Part shown: in pieces, positions 8,316-17,705 of the stretch
Layout: each line of letters starts with the position of its first letter
Position numbering within the stretch: the stretch's first letter is position 1
NCBI GenBank assembly: GCA_965206125.1
Contig: CBDBIN010000046.1
Span: forward strand, 1,145,444-1,209,443
Direction: 5' to 3'
Length of the DNA stretch: 64,000 nucleotides
Origin: CAXWPM01 sp965206125
Lineage (GTDB): Bacteria > Acidobacteriota > Terriglobia > 20CM-2-55-15
Notes under the pieces: generated by a model
Databases searched by the model: none
Told to the model about the DNA's origin: nothing
The model's input: only the letters and a program-made list of their open reading frames with translations
Program-made: the position numbers and the translations under genes

Positions 8316-9573
8316 TCACCATGGGTTCGCGAATTTGAACCAGATTTGAATGCCTTCCCGACTGTATCCGGCGTCGAGGCGGATGAACGTACTGTTGTTC
8401 ACGTTGAACCGGAACCCGAGCCCGAATGACGTTTCCAGGTCGTCGAAGTTCAGCTCGGACCGATCGTCGGTCACCTTCCCTGCGTCGAAGAACAGCGCCA
8501 TATCCAGACCGGTGAACGATTCCCACCGGTACTCCACGTTAGCCACGATCAGGTTGTCCCCGTAGAAGCGGTACGGTAGAAATCCGCGAAGGTCGTCGGA
8601 ACCACCCAGGACGGGCTGCATGTAGAACGGAACACGCGACGCTCCGTTCGTGAACGACATCAGGGTCTTCGCACGAAGCGCGATGACGCGGCGCTTGTTG
8701 AAGAACGGAACGTATTGCTGCGCTTCCAGTTCAAGACGCCGAAAGTCGTGCCGATCCAGGTCCCGATCGTCGAAGTATGTCAGACGAGCGAGATAGTGTC
8801 CGCCGCTGCGTGCGCCGAGCGGGTTGTCACGATAGTCGACGCGGGCAAAGACAGCACCCTCCAGGAAATCGGTCTGAACGTCCAGGCCGACGACGTCTGC
8901 AGGGTCGAAAAAATCTTCGGTACGCGGCCGGTCCAGATCGTCGATGTCGTTTCCCTTCCCGATGTTGACCAACAGCGCGCCGGCCCGAATCCCGAACTCC
9001 AAAGCGCCGAAGGGGCGGACGCCCGCGGTAACGCCAATCGACGTGTCCTCTAGACGAAAGTGTGTCCGGTCTTGCTCCCGCGAATCGGATCCCGGCCCGT
9101 AATAGTCGACGGTCGGGTAGTTGCGATGAGTACCTGCAAACTCCAGGAAGAAGTGTTCATCAGCAAGCCTTGGAAAGCTCAGCACCGCGTCGGCCAGATA
9201 CGCTTTGGAAAGAGCGTAGCGGGCCGAACCGCGCACGGTGACCTCTCCGCCTGCCAGATCGGTCCGGAGATACTGCGGGCCGAAAGCAAAGCCCTGGCCG
9301 GTTCCCAGTCCACCCCATCACCAGCGTCAGCCCGTGATAGCCGAAGGCCAGCCGCTCGAGGATTTTCTTGTCCTCGATCGTGTTCATCGTCTGTTCGCCG
9401 TCTGGCGCCTGCTCGGGTGACAGCCCTTCGAGCTTCTGCTGACGCCGAGCCTGGATTTGTTCGGCACGGGTGGCGTACTGCGCCGAGGCCAGTGGAGCCA
9501 GCACCTGGGCGACGGCCAGGGCCGACACCAGCAGAACCACCGGTCTCCAGATGTTCAACGTTCCCACCCTCAC
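8316..9573 (-). pseudogene. Outer-membrane beta-barrel (Omp85/surface-antigen-like), frameshifted
   Basis: Two frames make one exported barrel protein of about 418 residues. The N-terminal frame starts at a GTG (9573) after a GAGGAGA site and gives a signal peptide ('LAPLASAQYATRAEQIQ') and 'LERLAFGYHGLTLVMGW'. The other frame continues 'GLGTGQGFAFGPQYLRTDLA' and then barrel strands to the C-terminal 'IQIWFKFANPW', which ends in an aromatic residue as required for outer-membrane insertion. The shift falls at a CCCC run (9313-9316); one base less restores the frame. The C-terminal half resembles the BamA/TamA-type barrel without POTRA domains. It is directly upstream of the kinase-like gene. 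Confidence 0.65.
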
Positions 9574-9646
9574 TACATTCTCCTCAATTTCGAATAACCC
9601 AATCCAAGTCGGGATGATGTTGTCTGGACAACACCGACTGAATAAG

Positions 9647-10630
9647 CTAATTCTCGTCCGTCCGTTCGAGGTGACCGCCAAATTTGTGCCGCATCGCCGA
9701 CAGCACCTTCTCTGCGAACGTGTGCTCCTGCCGTGACCGGAATCGTGCAAAGAGGGCAGCGCTGAGGGCAGCGGCCGGGACACCCTCCTCCACTGCGGCG
9801 TTGATCGCCCAGCGGCCTTCGCCCGAATCCTCGACGAAACCGGAATAATCCGACAGCACGGGGTCCTGGGTCAAAGCCGTCGCCGTCAGGTCGAGCAGCC
9901 AGGAACCCACCACACTACCTCGCCGCCACACCTGGGCGACGTCGGCAAGGTCGATGTCGTACCGGATGTTCTCGGCCAGATCCTCCGAGCCCGCGTTCTT
10001 GAGGATATCGAAGCCTTCCGCATAGGCTTGCATCAGCCCGTACTCGATCCCGTTGTGTACCATCTTGACAAAATGACCGGCTCCCGACGGCCCGCAGTGA
10101 ACCCAACCCTGGTCGGCGGTACTGGCACGAGGGGCCCAGCCTGGCGTCGGCCCGACATCGCCGCTACCTGGCGCGAGAGTCTTGAAGATAGGCTCCAGGT
10201 GTTCGACCCCGGACTCGTCCCCACCGATCGTAAGACAGTATCCCCGCTCGCGGCCCCACACCCCGCCGCTGGTTCCCACGTCGAGGTACCGGATCCCTTT
10301 TCCTCTGAGGATCGACGCTCGGCGGACATCGTCCTTGAAGTATGTGTTACCGCCATCGACAATGGTGTCGCCGTCATCGAGATAATCACCGAGTGCGGCC
10401 ACGGTCTGTTCGGTCGCCGAACCGGCCGGCACCATCACCCAAACCGTCCTCGGGGGCGCGAGCACGTCCACGAGGGATTCCAGAGAATCCGCACGACCGG
10501 CGCCTTCGGCCACGAGGCCGGCCACACCGACGGGGTCGCGATCCCAGACGATGCAGTCATGACCTCCGGCCATCAACCGCCGGGTCATATTTCCACCCAT
10601 GCGCCCCAGGCCGACCATTCCGATCTGCAT
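9647..10630 (-). CDS. gnd: 6-phosphogluconate dehydrogenase (decarboxylating), short type
   Basis: The 327-residue enzyme has the NAD(P)-binding start 'MQIGMVGLGRMGGNMTRRL', the 'VDGGNTYFKDD' loop and the substrate/catalytic segment 'SGAGHFVKMVHNGIEYGLMQ' with the catalytic lysine. Its length fits the short bacterial GndA/YqeC-like group. It converts 6-phosphogluconate to ribulose 5-phosphate and CO2. The start at 10630 is set by GAGGAGAGTGAAC just upstream; the frame stays open further upstream but there it overlaps the isomerase gene without homology. It follows the isomerase gene by 40 bases. Confidence 0.9.
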   Translation of the reverse strand: MQIGMVGLGRMGGNMTRRLMAGGHDCIVWDRDPVGVAGLVAEGAGRADSLESLVDVLAPPRTVWVMVPAGSATEQTVAALGDYLDDGDTIVDGGNTYFKDDVRRASILRGKGIRYLDVGTSGGVWGRERGYCLTIGGDESGVEHLEPIFKTLAPGSGDVGPTPGWAPRASTADQGWVHCGPSGAGHFVKMVHNGIEYGLMQAYAEGFDILKNAGSEDLAENIRYDIDLADVAQVWRRGSVVGSWLLDLTATALTQDPVLSDYSGFVEDSGEGRWAINAAVEEGVPAAALSAALFARFRSRQEHTFAEKVLSAMRHKFGGHLERTDEN

Positions 10631-10670
10631 GTTCACTCTCCTCGGTTCTGCCGGGTTGCGGGCGGCCCTG

Positions 10671-12422
10671 CTACCCGTCCTCGAGCGCCCCACGGACAAC
10701 GTCTTCCAGCTTTCGAAGTCCCAGAGCAACGTCGGCTCCCAAGTGTACTCGAACGAGGCGACGCCCGCGCGTCGCCAGGACCTCGAAATCGCCCCCTGCC
10801 TGCGCCGCCTTAACGACACCGAAGGTGTAGGATCGCCCCGGCACCGCCAGATCCACCGCGTCATCGCATGTCACCTGTATGAAGACGCCCAGGTTCGGGC
10901 CGCCCTTATGGACCTGGCCGGTCGAGTGAAGAAACCGCGGACCAAACCCCAGACAGGTCGCCACGCGTTTCCGGTCCCGGACCAGATGACGGACCGACTG
11001 GAGCGAAGTTTCATTGGTCTGGTTTCTTTCCAGGTAGGCCAGTACCGCGAAATAGTCGCCGGCATCCAGGCGGTTCAGGTGAGCTCTCACGTATTCGATG
11101 AGGCTGGCCCCCGGTCCCACGACCTCCTCGAGGACGGCAGCGTTGGCGGCGTCCGTGAAGAGACCAAGGCCACCGTCTTCGAGAATCGGCTCCTCCGCCG
11201 GTAGAACCCCCGACGCCTCATAGACCGCCGTCAATGCCCGGCTGGCAACTTTGCTCGCATCGACATCAGGCTGGTCGAAGGGATGGATGCCCAGGTGCGC
11301 GCCCGCCACGGCCGTGGCGATCTCCCAGCGGAAGAACTCCTGGCCCAGACGATAGACATCAGGAACGTCGATCCGTACCACTGGCTGACCGGCTCGCTCC
11401 AACGCCGCGACAACATCGTCGTCGGCCGATGACGGAGCGGTTTCCAACCGAAGGTAGACGAACACGCGATCGGCGCCGTATGCGTCCGTCGGACCTGGTT
11501 CCTCGGTGTCGATGGGAATCAGTCCTTCTCCGTCCTTGCCCGTGGATTCGGCGACCAGTTGCTCGAGCCAGGCTCCAAGACTGCGAATACCCCGGGAAGC
11601 CACGATCGTGACCTTGTTGCGGCCGCTTGTACCGAGAACAGCGAGGACGTGCCCGAGGACCACACCCGGATTATCCGACGCCCGGACCGCCGGGCCACAG
11701 GCTCGAACCATGTCGAGCGTTCGGCTTAGGAACCGCTCTACGTCGAGGCCGATCACAGCCGCAGGCACCATGCCGAAGTCGGACAGGGCCGAGAACCGCC
11801 CACCGATCGTCGGATCGACTCGAAAGACGTGTCTAAAGCCCAGATCCCCGGCCGTACGGTCGAGATCCGATTCGGGATCTGTGATCACGACGAAGCGCGT
11901 GGGGGCTTGGTCCGCACCCACCTCGCGAGACAAGCGATCGTAGAAATAGTCCTTCAGGATGCGTGACTCGAGCGTCGTTCCCGACTTGCTCGACACGATG
12001 AACAGGGTCCGGTCCGTGTCCAATCGCTCTTCGACGGCCATCACCTGTGCCGGATCGGTGGAATCCAATACCAGGAGTTCCGGATGCCCTTCGGCCCGCC
12101 CGAAAGTGCGAGCCAGCACTTCCGGGCAGAGGCTCGAGCCGCCCATCCCGATAAGCAGTGCGCGGGTAAAGCCCGCGGCCCGAACGTCCCGAGCGATCCG
12201 GTCCAGATGGTCTCGTTCCCGGGCCTGCTTCTCGACGACTTCGAGCCAACCCAGCCACCGGCGCTCGTCGCCGCCCGTCCAAAGCGAAGCGTCGCGGTTC
12301 CAGAGTCGGGCTGACCTACCATCAGATTCCCAGCGATCGAGAGCATGAGCAACCTGCTGCGCGAGGGCGGGCGGCAACCGGTAGGTCTGCGGATTGACGG
12401 GGGAGTCGGGAGTCGTGTTCAT
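10671..12422 (-). CDS. pgi: Glucose-6-phosphate isomerase (SIS-domain type)
   Basis: The 583-residue protein contains the phosphoglucose-isomerase core: 'ALLIGMGGSSLCPEVLARTF' (sugar-phosphate loop), 'LFIVSSKSGTTLE' (SIS phosphate-binding SSKSGTT), 'IGGRFSALSDFGMVPA' and 'HLGIHPFDQPDVDASK'. It resembles the isomerase half of transaldolase-isomerase fusions more than the classic enzyme, but no transaldolase domain is attached. It interconverts glucose and fructose 6-phosphate. The start ATG at 12422 gives an N-terminus that fits this family. It is first in the minus-strand chain that continues with gnd. Confidence 0.88.
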   Translation of the reverse strand: MNTTPDSPVNPQTYRLPPALAQQVAHALDRWESDGRSARLWNRDASLWTGGDERRWLGWLEVVEKQARERDHLDRIARDVRAAGFTRALLIGMGGSSLCPEVLARTFGRAEGHPELLVLDSTDPAQVMAVEERLDTDRTLFIVSSKSGTTLESRILKDYFYDRLSREVGADQAPTRFVVITDPESDLDRTAGDLGFRHVFRVDPTIGGRFSALSDFGMVPAAVIGLDVERFLSRTLDMVRACGPAVRASDNPGVVLGHVLAVLGTSGRNKVTIVASRGIRSLGAWLEQLVAESTGKDGEGLIPIDTEEPGPTDAYGADRVFVYLRLETAPSSADDDVVAALERAGQPVVRIDVPDVYRLGQEFFRWEIATAVAGAHLGIHPFDQPDVDASKVASRALTAVYEASGVLPAEEPILEDGGLGLFTDAANAAVLEEVVGPGASLIEYVRAHLNRLDAGDYFAVLAYLERNQTNETSLQSVRHLVRDRKRVATCLGFGPRFLHSTGQVHKGGPNLGVFIQVTCDDAVDLAVPGRSYTFGVVKAAQAGGDFEVLATRGRRLVRVHLGADVALGLRKLEDVVRGALEDG

Positions 12423-12678
12423 GTGTAAGACGCCGAGCCGTAACTGTCGAGGATAACTCAGAGAGGGGGTGGATGCAGCCCGGACCGACCGGCAGTAGGT
12501 CTCGTTTTGAAGCTATCGAGGTCTTCAGACGAAATCTGATCCAGGCTTCGTAGCAACAAGCGACTCTCGGGCCGACCTGTTCACTTTTGATACTTGGCCG
12601 CGCCCGATCGCTCTAAGAAGTTTGGACAGGAGCGGATCAGGAGTGCTATACGGAACCAACTGATCCCTAGTTAATGCA

Positions 12679-13122
12679 ATGGAGATCCGACCAGCTGCCG
12701 ATCGCGATCGAGTTATTTGGGCACAGATGCGTCAGAGTCTCTGGCCGTCCGATCCCGACGAGCACGTTCTTGCTATCGAGCGCTACTTCGGGGGCGAAGC
12801 CAGGGAGCCGCTGGAAGTTCTACTCGCGTTTGATGAACTGGGCCGGGAGATCGGCTTCATAGAGTTGTCGATACGCGCCTACGCAGAAGGCTGCAAGACT
12901 GATCGTGTTGCATTTATCGAAGGCTGGTATGTTGAGCCAGTCGCACGACGTAGAGGCGTTGGCGCCGCCTTGATTGACGCCGCGGACGCCTGGGCTCGTT
13001 CACAGGGGTGTATCGAGCTTGGCTCCGACGCTGAGGTCGACAATCTCGATAGCATCGCAGCACACAACGCCGTAGGATTCAAGGAGACCGGCACAGTGCG
13101 TTGCGTCATGAAGTCACTGTGA
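12679..13122 (+). CDS. GNAT acetyltransferase, AAC(6')-like
   Basis: The 147-residue GNAT protein begins 'MEIRPAADRDRVIWAQMRQSLWP' and has 'FIELSIRAYAEGCKTDRVAF' and the acetyl-CoA pyrophosphate loop 'VEPVARRRGVGAALI', followed by 'ELGSDAEVDNLDSIAAHNAVGF'. The 'LWP', 'GC..D.VAFIEGWYV' and 'ASDA..DN..S..AH...GF' pattern is that of chromosomal aminoglycoside 6'-N-acetyltransferases of the AAC(6')-I group. Whether it modifies antibiotics or a natural metabolite cannot be told from sequence. It stands alone, without a visible mobile-element context. No clear ribosome-binding site precedes the ATG. Confidence 0.8.
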   Translation: MEIRPAADRDRVIWAQMRQSLWPSDPDEHVLAIERYFGGEAREPLEVLLAFDELGREIGFIELSIRAYAEGCKTDRVAFIEGWYVEPVARRRGVGAALIDAADAWARSQGCIELGSDAEVDNLDSIAAHNAVGFKETGTVRCVMKSL

Positions 13123-13248
13123 GCGACGGTCAAAGAGCCAGGCAACAAGCGGCTGCGCGAGCCGGCGAACCCGGTTATTGGATCGAATCGGTGTGGCCGC
13201 CCGCAGGTGAGCCACAATCCGTGAGGCATCTGTAAACGGAGGTACACA

Positions 13249-14100
13249 ATGGGATCCCCAAGACATCCCAGGAGAGTTTGTCTGAGCCTGGTCACACTTC
13301 TTTGGGTGACCGTGGCTATCTCCGCGTGCGGCCCGGTGGCGAGGCTGCCGGCAACGGTGCTGCCACCCACAACCGAGGCCGAGGTGGCGGGGACCGAAAG
13401 CGCTATCGACGAAACTGGCGCCGCGAGGAGCTCGGGCGATGCCGTCGATAGTCCACCGGCCGAAGACCCGTCACTGGCAGCTTCAGGTCCGCAGGGGCTT
13501 CCTCTGGGTTTTTACCAGTTTCTCGAGGCGAATCCGGAGTACATGCGCGTCACCGTCGAGGACGTCGATCTGAAAGAGGAATTCGAGGCCGGGTTCCTGG
13601 ATCCCTACACCTTTGCCGATACGAATGCTGATGGCATGGTGGACCTTGTCGCCCTTTTAGTTGTCGAACGCCTCTCTGCGATAGGAGTGTTTCATGGTCC
13701 GCTGGATCGGGTTCCTCTCGTACCCGTCTGGCTGGATCTCGAGGAGGGAGACGTGATCTCGGGCGTTTACGCCGAGCGCGGTTGGATCATGCCGGTTTAC
13801 TGTACGGAATGTGACGCCAATCCGTACCACATCTGGTCGGGGAGCGAGTACGAACTGGAATACATCCAACCCGGGGAAGTCCTTTGCGTAATGGCGGACT
13901 CACCTCTGTATTCTGAGCCGTCCGTCACCTCGGCGGTTGTGTTTCGAACGACAACAACCGTTCGAACAGACCTCGTTGCCTTGGGCATAGATGGTGATGG
14001 CGGTGAATGGTATGAAGTGGTACTGCGTACGTCGGACGCCAACCGGGGCTGGGTGGGCCCAGACCGGAGCTACGGTCCAAACCCTCTGTGCGAGGACTAG
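13249..14100 (+). CDS. Lipoprotein with C-terminal SH3-like region
   Basis: The 283-residue protein starts after a strong GGAGG and has a lipobox 'AISAC' at about residue 27, so it should be lipid-anchored. A low-complexity linker rich in Ala, Glu, Thr and Pro (about 30-80) follows. An acidic middle part contains 'YTFADTNADGMVDLVALLVV', similar to FG-GAP/EF-like calcium loops. The C-terminus ('VLCVMADSPLYSEPSVTSAV' to 'GWVGPDRSYG') looks like a bacterial SH3 domain, often a ligand- or wall-binding module. The family is not named. Its stop overlaps the stop of the convergent permease gene by four bases. Confidence 0.65.
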   Translation: MGSPRHPRRVCLSLVTLLWVTVAISACGPVARLPATVLPPTTEAEVAGTESAIDETGAARSSGDAVDSPPAEDPSLAASGPQGLPLGFYQFLEANPEYMRVTVEDVDLKEEFEAGFLDPYTFADTNADGMVDLVALLVVERLSAIGVFHGPLDRVPLVPVWLDLEEGDVISGVYAERGWIMPVYCTECDANPYHIWSGSEYELEYIQPGEVLCVMADSPLYSEPSVTSAVVFRTTTTVRTDLVALGIDGDGGEWYEVVLRTSDANRGWVGPDRSYGPNPLCED

Positions 14101-16766
14101 TCCTGCCGCAGTGTACTGGCCGGTTCCAGACCGATGATCCGCATGGCGGGGATCAGGCTTGCCGCCAAGGCAACGAGCAGCAGACCACCAGCACCGGCAA
14201 CAAACGTCAGCGGGTCTGCCGAGGTCACACCCCACAGGAGACCCCCCAGCAGGCTGGTCGCGGGTTGAGCCAGCGCAAAACCGATGGCGACACCGACCGC
14301 CGCCATGATGAACCCCGGCAGCGCCGCGGCGCGGATCACCTGACCGAGCGTCGCTCCCAGCGCCATCCGGATTCCGAATTCCCGGGTCCGTTCAACGATC
14401 GAGTTGGCGATGAGCCCGTAGACGCCGATGGCCGCCAGCGTCAGCGCGATCGCGGCCATGATCGCCAGCAGCGTTGCCCGGAAACGCTGGTCGGCAAGCG
14501 AGCTGTACCGAACGTCATCCATCGTGCGGAAGCTCGAGAACGGGAGAAGGGGATCGAGGCTCCGCACGGCTCCCTGAATGCCGGCCACGACCGCTTCGGG
14601 CGAACGTGAGGTCCGGACGATCCAGCTTGGGGCAAACCAGGTGTGGGCCGTGATGAACGTCCCGGCGCTGGTCTGCGCCACGGGGATGTAGATGGCTGGT
14701 GGCGAATCGATGGGACCGTAATTTCCAAACCCGGCTGTGTATGGGAGGTCGCCCACGATGCCGACGATGGTACGCTCGGCGCCGAAAACAGCGATGTGAC
14801 TTTCGAGGGGTTCTTGCGCGGTGAGGTACTCGCGTACGAACGAGTGGTTTACGAGAGCGACCGGAGCCGATCCTGCGCTGTCGGCTTCGTCGAAGTTTCT
14901 GCCCTGCTCCACGGGAACGCCGAGCGCTCGGAAGTAGCCGGGGGTGGCATAGCAGACGTTAGAAAACCTTGGCTCGCCGTCTACGTCGGGTCCGTCGAGC
15001 CGAACGAACCCAGCGTTCAGAGGCCGTTCGTATGGCAGGCACAGACCGACCGCGGCGGCCTCGATACCGGAAAGCAATCGGATGCGTCTCAATCCCTCAT
15101 CGAACAGGCGAGCCACCGCAGTGCTGTCTTCGTACCTCGCATCCTGCAGCGAGATCTTCGCTGTGACGAGGTTCGAGGCTTCGAAACCAGGTTCGATCCG
15201 GCTCAATTGATCGAAGGTCCGTATCAACAGGCCGGCGCCGACCAGCAGGACGAAGCTCATCGCAATCTGCCCAACGACCAGTAGACGTTGCGGCCACCTG
15301 GAGCGTGAGCCCGCGAAGCCACGACCGCCCGCCGACGTCAACCCGGTATTCACGTCAATCCGGCTGGCCTGGACGGCTGGGAACAGGCCGAACAGCACGC
15401 TGGTGAGCAGCGACAGGAACAGGGTTGCCGCCAGTACGCGCATGTCCAGTTGGACCGTCTGCCAGATGCCGATGTTTCCCGGAGCCAGGCGGTTGAACAG
15501 GTCGATGCCGAGGTAGCCGGACTCGATCCCGGCAAGACCACCAGCCGCACCAAGAACGGCGCTCTCGGTCAGCATCTGACCGATGACGCCGCTCCGGCCA
15601 CTGCCCAGGGCGATCCGGGTCGCCACTTCCTGAACGCGGCCCCTCTCGCGGGCGAGCAGCAGGCTGGCGATGTTGACGCATCCCATCAGGAGAACCACGC
15701 CGGCCGCACCCCAGAGGATGAACAGCGGCTCCCGAACGAACTCGGTGAGGCCGCGCTGAAGCGGCACCAGCCGCAGTTCGGCTTCGGCGCCTGCGGGCAT
15801 CCGGTAGTTGTCGACAACCGGGCCGCCGACGATCCCGATCTGGGCATCGGCCTGCGCCCAGGTGACATCGTCTCGCAATCGCCCGATGACGGCGTAGTTG
15901 CTACCCTGGCCTTCGCCCGAAGTCGAAGGACGAAGCGGGGTCCAGACGTCGGCTTCGGCGGTCGTGCGAAACCCTTCCGGCATCACACCGACGACCGTGT
16001 ACGGCTCGCCGCGCAGCGTGATGCTGCCGCCGACGATCGCGGGGTCGCGGTTGAAGACGCGGTGCCACAGCGAATAGCTGAGCACGACCACACGCGGCCC
16101 ACCCACGACGTCCTCAGTCTCAGTGAAACCCCTGCCCAGCACGGGAGCCACTCCCAGCACCTGGAAAAACCCAGCCGATATCCTCTGCCCCTCGAGGAAC
16201 TCGGCCTGGTCGCCGGAGAAAAAATTGACTCCGCTCGAACCGTTGTAGAAAACGGCAGCATCCAGGTTGCTCGCATGATCCCGCACCGCCTCCCAGATTT
16301 CGCCAGTCTGTGAGACGAGGAGACCGCCGGAACTACCGTTCTTGATGTCGATCACAATCTGGGCAAGTCGATCGGGTTCCGGATACGGCAGAGGGCGCAG
16401 GACGACGGCGTCGACTACGCTGAACAGCGCAGTATTGGCACCGATACAGAGAGCCAGTGTCAGGACAATCGCCGCGGTCGACAACGGGTTTCGGGTCCAC
16501 ATCCGGAAGGCAAAGCGGACGTTTCGACGTAGCTGGTCGACCAGACGCAAACCGAGTGCTTCCCGACACTCGTCCTCTATCGTCGGGACTGAACCGAACT
16601 CGATCCGCGCTCGACGTTCGGCTTCCTCGATGGACACGCCGGAACTCACCAGATCCCGGGCATAGCGTTCCATGTGATCCCGGATTTCGTGCCTCATCTC
16701 GCTTTCAAGGCGGGAACGCCCGACCAGGGCACGTAGGAAGGATTGGAGTCGCGACAGCATATACAC
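14097..16766 (-). CDS. ADOP-type orphan ABC permease (FtsX/MacB-like)
   Basis: The 889-residue membrane protein has an N-terminal soluble segment (about 1-80, 'SRLESEMRHEIRDHMERYAR') typical of acidobacterial duplicated orphan permeases, then a MacB-type first helix ('TAAIVLTLALCIGANTALFS'), a periplasmic core, an FtsX domain (about 350-470), a second periplasmic core and a C-terminal FtsX domain ('LAAIGVYGLIANSIVERTRE'). No ATPase gene is adjacent. The PadR regulator gene lies 24 bases upstream on the same strand, the usual arrangement for this family. The substrate is unknown; MacB relatives transmit mechanical force for periplasmic export. Confidence 0.88.
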   Translation of the reverse strand: MYMLSRLQSFLRALVGRSRLESEMRHEIRDHMERYARDLVSSGVSIEEAERRARIEFGSVPTIEDECREALGLRLVDQLRRNVRFAFRMWTRNPLSTAAIVLTLALCIGANTALFSVVDAVVLRPLPYPEPDRLAQIVIDIKNGSSGGLLVSQTGEIWEAVRDHASNLDAAVFYNGSSGVNFFSGDQAEFLEGQRISAGFFQVLGVAPVLGRGFTETEDVVGGPRVVVLSYSLWHRVFNRDPAIVGGSITLRGEPYTVVGVMPEGFRTTAEADVWTPLRPSTSGEGQGSNYAVIGRLRDDVTWAQADAQIGIVGGPVVDNYRMPAGAEAELRLVPLQRGLTEFVREPLFILWGAAGVVLLMGCVNIASLLLARERGRVQEVATRIALGSGRSGVIGQMLTESAVLGAAGGLAGIESGYLGIDLFNRLAPGNIGIWQTVQLDMRVLAATLFLSLLTSVLFGLFPAVQASRIDVNTGLTSAGGRGFAGSRSRWPQRLLVVGQIAMSFVLLVGAGLLIRTFDQLSRIEPGFEASNLVTAKISLQDARYEDSTAVARLFDEGLRRIRLLSGIEAAAVGLCLPYERPLNAGFVRLDGPDVDGEPRFSNVCYATPGYFRALGVPVEQGRNFDEADSAGSAPVALVNHSFVREYLTAQEPLESHIAVFGAERTIVGIVGDLPYTAGFGNYGPIDSPPAIYIPVAQTSAGTFITAHTWFAPSWIVRTSRSPEAVVAGIQGAVRSLDPLLPFSSFRTMDDVRYSSLADQRFRATLLAIMAAIALTLAAIGVYGLIANSIVERTREFGIRMALGATLGQVIRAAALPGFIMAAVGVAIGFALAQPATSLLGGLLWGVTSADPLTFVAGAGGLLLVALAASLIPAMRIIGLEPASTLRQD

Positions 16767-16772
16767 CTCGTT

Positions 16773-16793
16773 CTAGCAGCCGGTGGCTGCTTA
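16773..16793. repeat. Short stem-loop repeat (AGCAGCC/GGCTGCT)
   Basis: AGCAGCC and GGCTGCT flank a three-base loop. The hairpin overlaps the stop codon of the PadR gene (TAA at 16791-16793) and lies in the 24-base gap before the permease start. A near-identical hairpin sits at 36323-36342, also at a stop codon. Confidence 0.5.
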
Positions 16794-17132
16794 AACTTCG
16801 CTTGGCTTGGCGGCCAGAACGCTGGCAATCGCCGTCGACATGTAGTTCCACCGCTCTCTCTCCGTCCGTAGCTGGCGGCGCCCCGACGCGGTCAGGCTGT
16901 AGTACTTGGCCCTCCGCCTATTTTCGCTTTCACCCCATTCCGAGACGATCCAGCCACGGTGTTCGAGCCGGTACAGCGCAGGGTATAGCGAACCCTGCGG
17001 GATCTGCAGACGTTCGCCCGATACCCGCCCGATTCGCAACAGCACGCCGTAGCCGTGTGTCGGTCCGAGCGAAACCGCTTTGAGGACGAGCAGGTCGAGG
17101 GTTCCTTGAAGGAGGTCTATCTGTTTGGGCAC
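16791..17132 (-). CDS. PadR family transcriptional regulator
   Basis: The 113-residue protein is a winged-helix PadR regulator of the short subfamily: 'LLQGTLDLLVLKAVSLGPTHGYGV' begins the first helices, 'IPQGSLYPALYRLEHRGWI' is the recognition helix and wing, and 'RRAKYYSLTASGRRQL' closes the wing. It probably represses itself and the downstream orphan permease. A short dyad-like region with 'CCTAG' repeats at about 17142-17180 lies upstream of its start and could hold the operator. Confidence 0.88.
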   Translation of the reverse strand: MPKQIDLLQGTLDLLVLKAVSLGPTHGYGVLLRIGRVSGERLQIPQGSLYPALYRLEHRGWIVSEWGESENRRRAKYYSLTASGRRQLRTERERWNYMSTAIASVLAAKPSEV

Positions 17133-17285
17133 GAATGTCTCCTAGAATGACTAGGACAGTATAGGCAGGCTTTCCTAGACAGTCAAGGAGAACAATGTGG
17201 CAGGCGCAGGGGCACCATTGCCCGTGGTTTCGCCACAGGTTGTTGGCGCCAAAACACGCGGCCCCGCGCTCGCCGAGGGCGTCGA

Positions 17286-17486
17286 CTACGAGTTCTGGGC
17301 GTGATCCCGGTGCGCCTGCTTGTGCTCGAGCAGGAGGTGGAGACGCTTGCGATGCGATGGACTGACGTCTTCAAAGTCCTCGCCGCAGACGTTACAGCGG
17401 TACCAGTAGATCCGGAAGGCAGAAGAACTGTCGGCGAGCACGACGTCATCGGCGACGGCCCGGACAGATGGCTTATGAGTACTCAT
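17286..17486 (-). CDS. Small putative zinc-finger protein
   Basis: A 66-residue reading frame contains 'YRCNVCGEDF' followed by histidines in 'SPSHRKRLHLLLEHKQAHRDH', giving a CxxC plus HxxxH arrangement that could bind one zinc ion. The upstream ribosome-binding site is weak (TTAGAGC). The motif makes it more likely real than a chance frame, but its function is unknown. Confidence 0.45.
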   Translation of the reverse strand: MSTHKPSVRAVADDVVLADSSSAFRIYWYRCNVCGEDFEDVSPSHRKRLHLLLEHKQAHRDHAQNS

Positions 17487-17705
17487 TATTGCTCTAATTA
17501 AGAATACGGACCCCGAAAGGACCGTGGGCTCTTTTCTCCTCGCTACGGCTTTATTCCCCTTCGAGAAACCAAATAGTAGGCGCCCGAAGGAGATTCATCG
17601 TCCCTTTCAACCCCCCATGGTACTGGAATTCACGACGATTGGACAACAAAAACCGGATAACTATTTTTATATCAGTGTTTTCCGCGCGGGCTTCTCCAGC
17701 CCCGT

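Noticed and set aside
7046..8338. 430-codon frame opposite the kinase-like gene
   Set aside because: The minus-strand frame has motifs, a leader and a suitable neighbour; the plus-strand frame has none.
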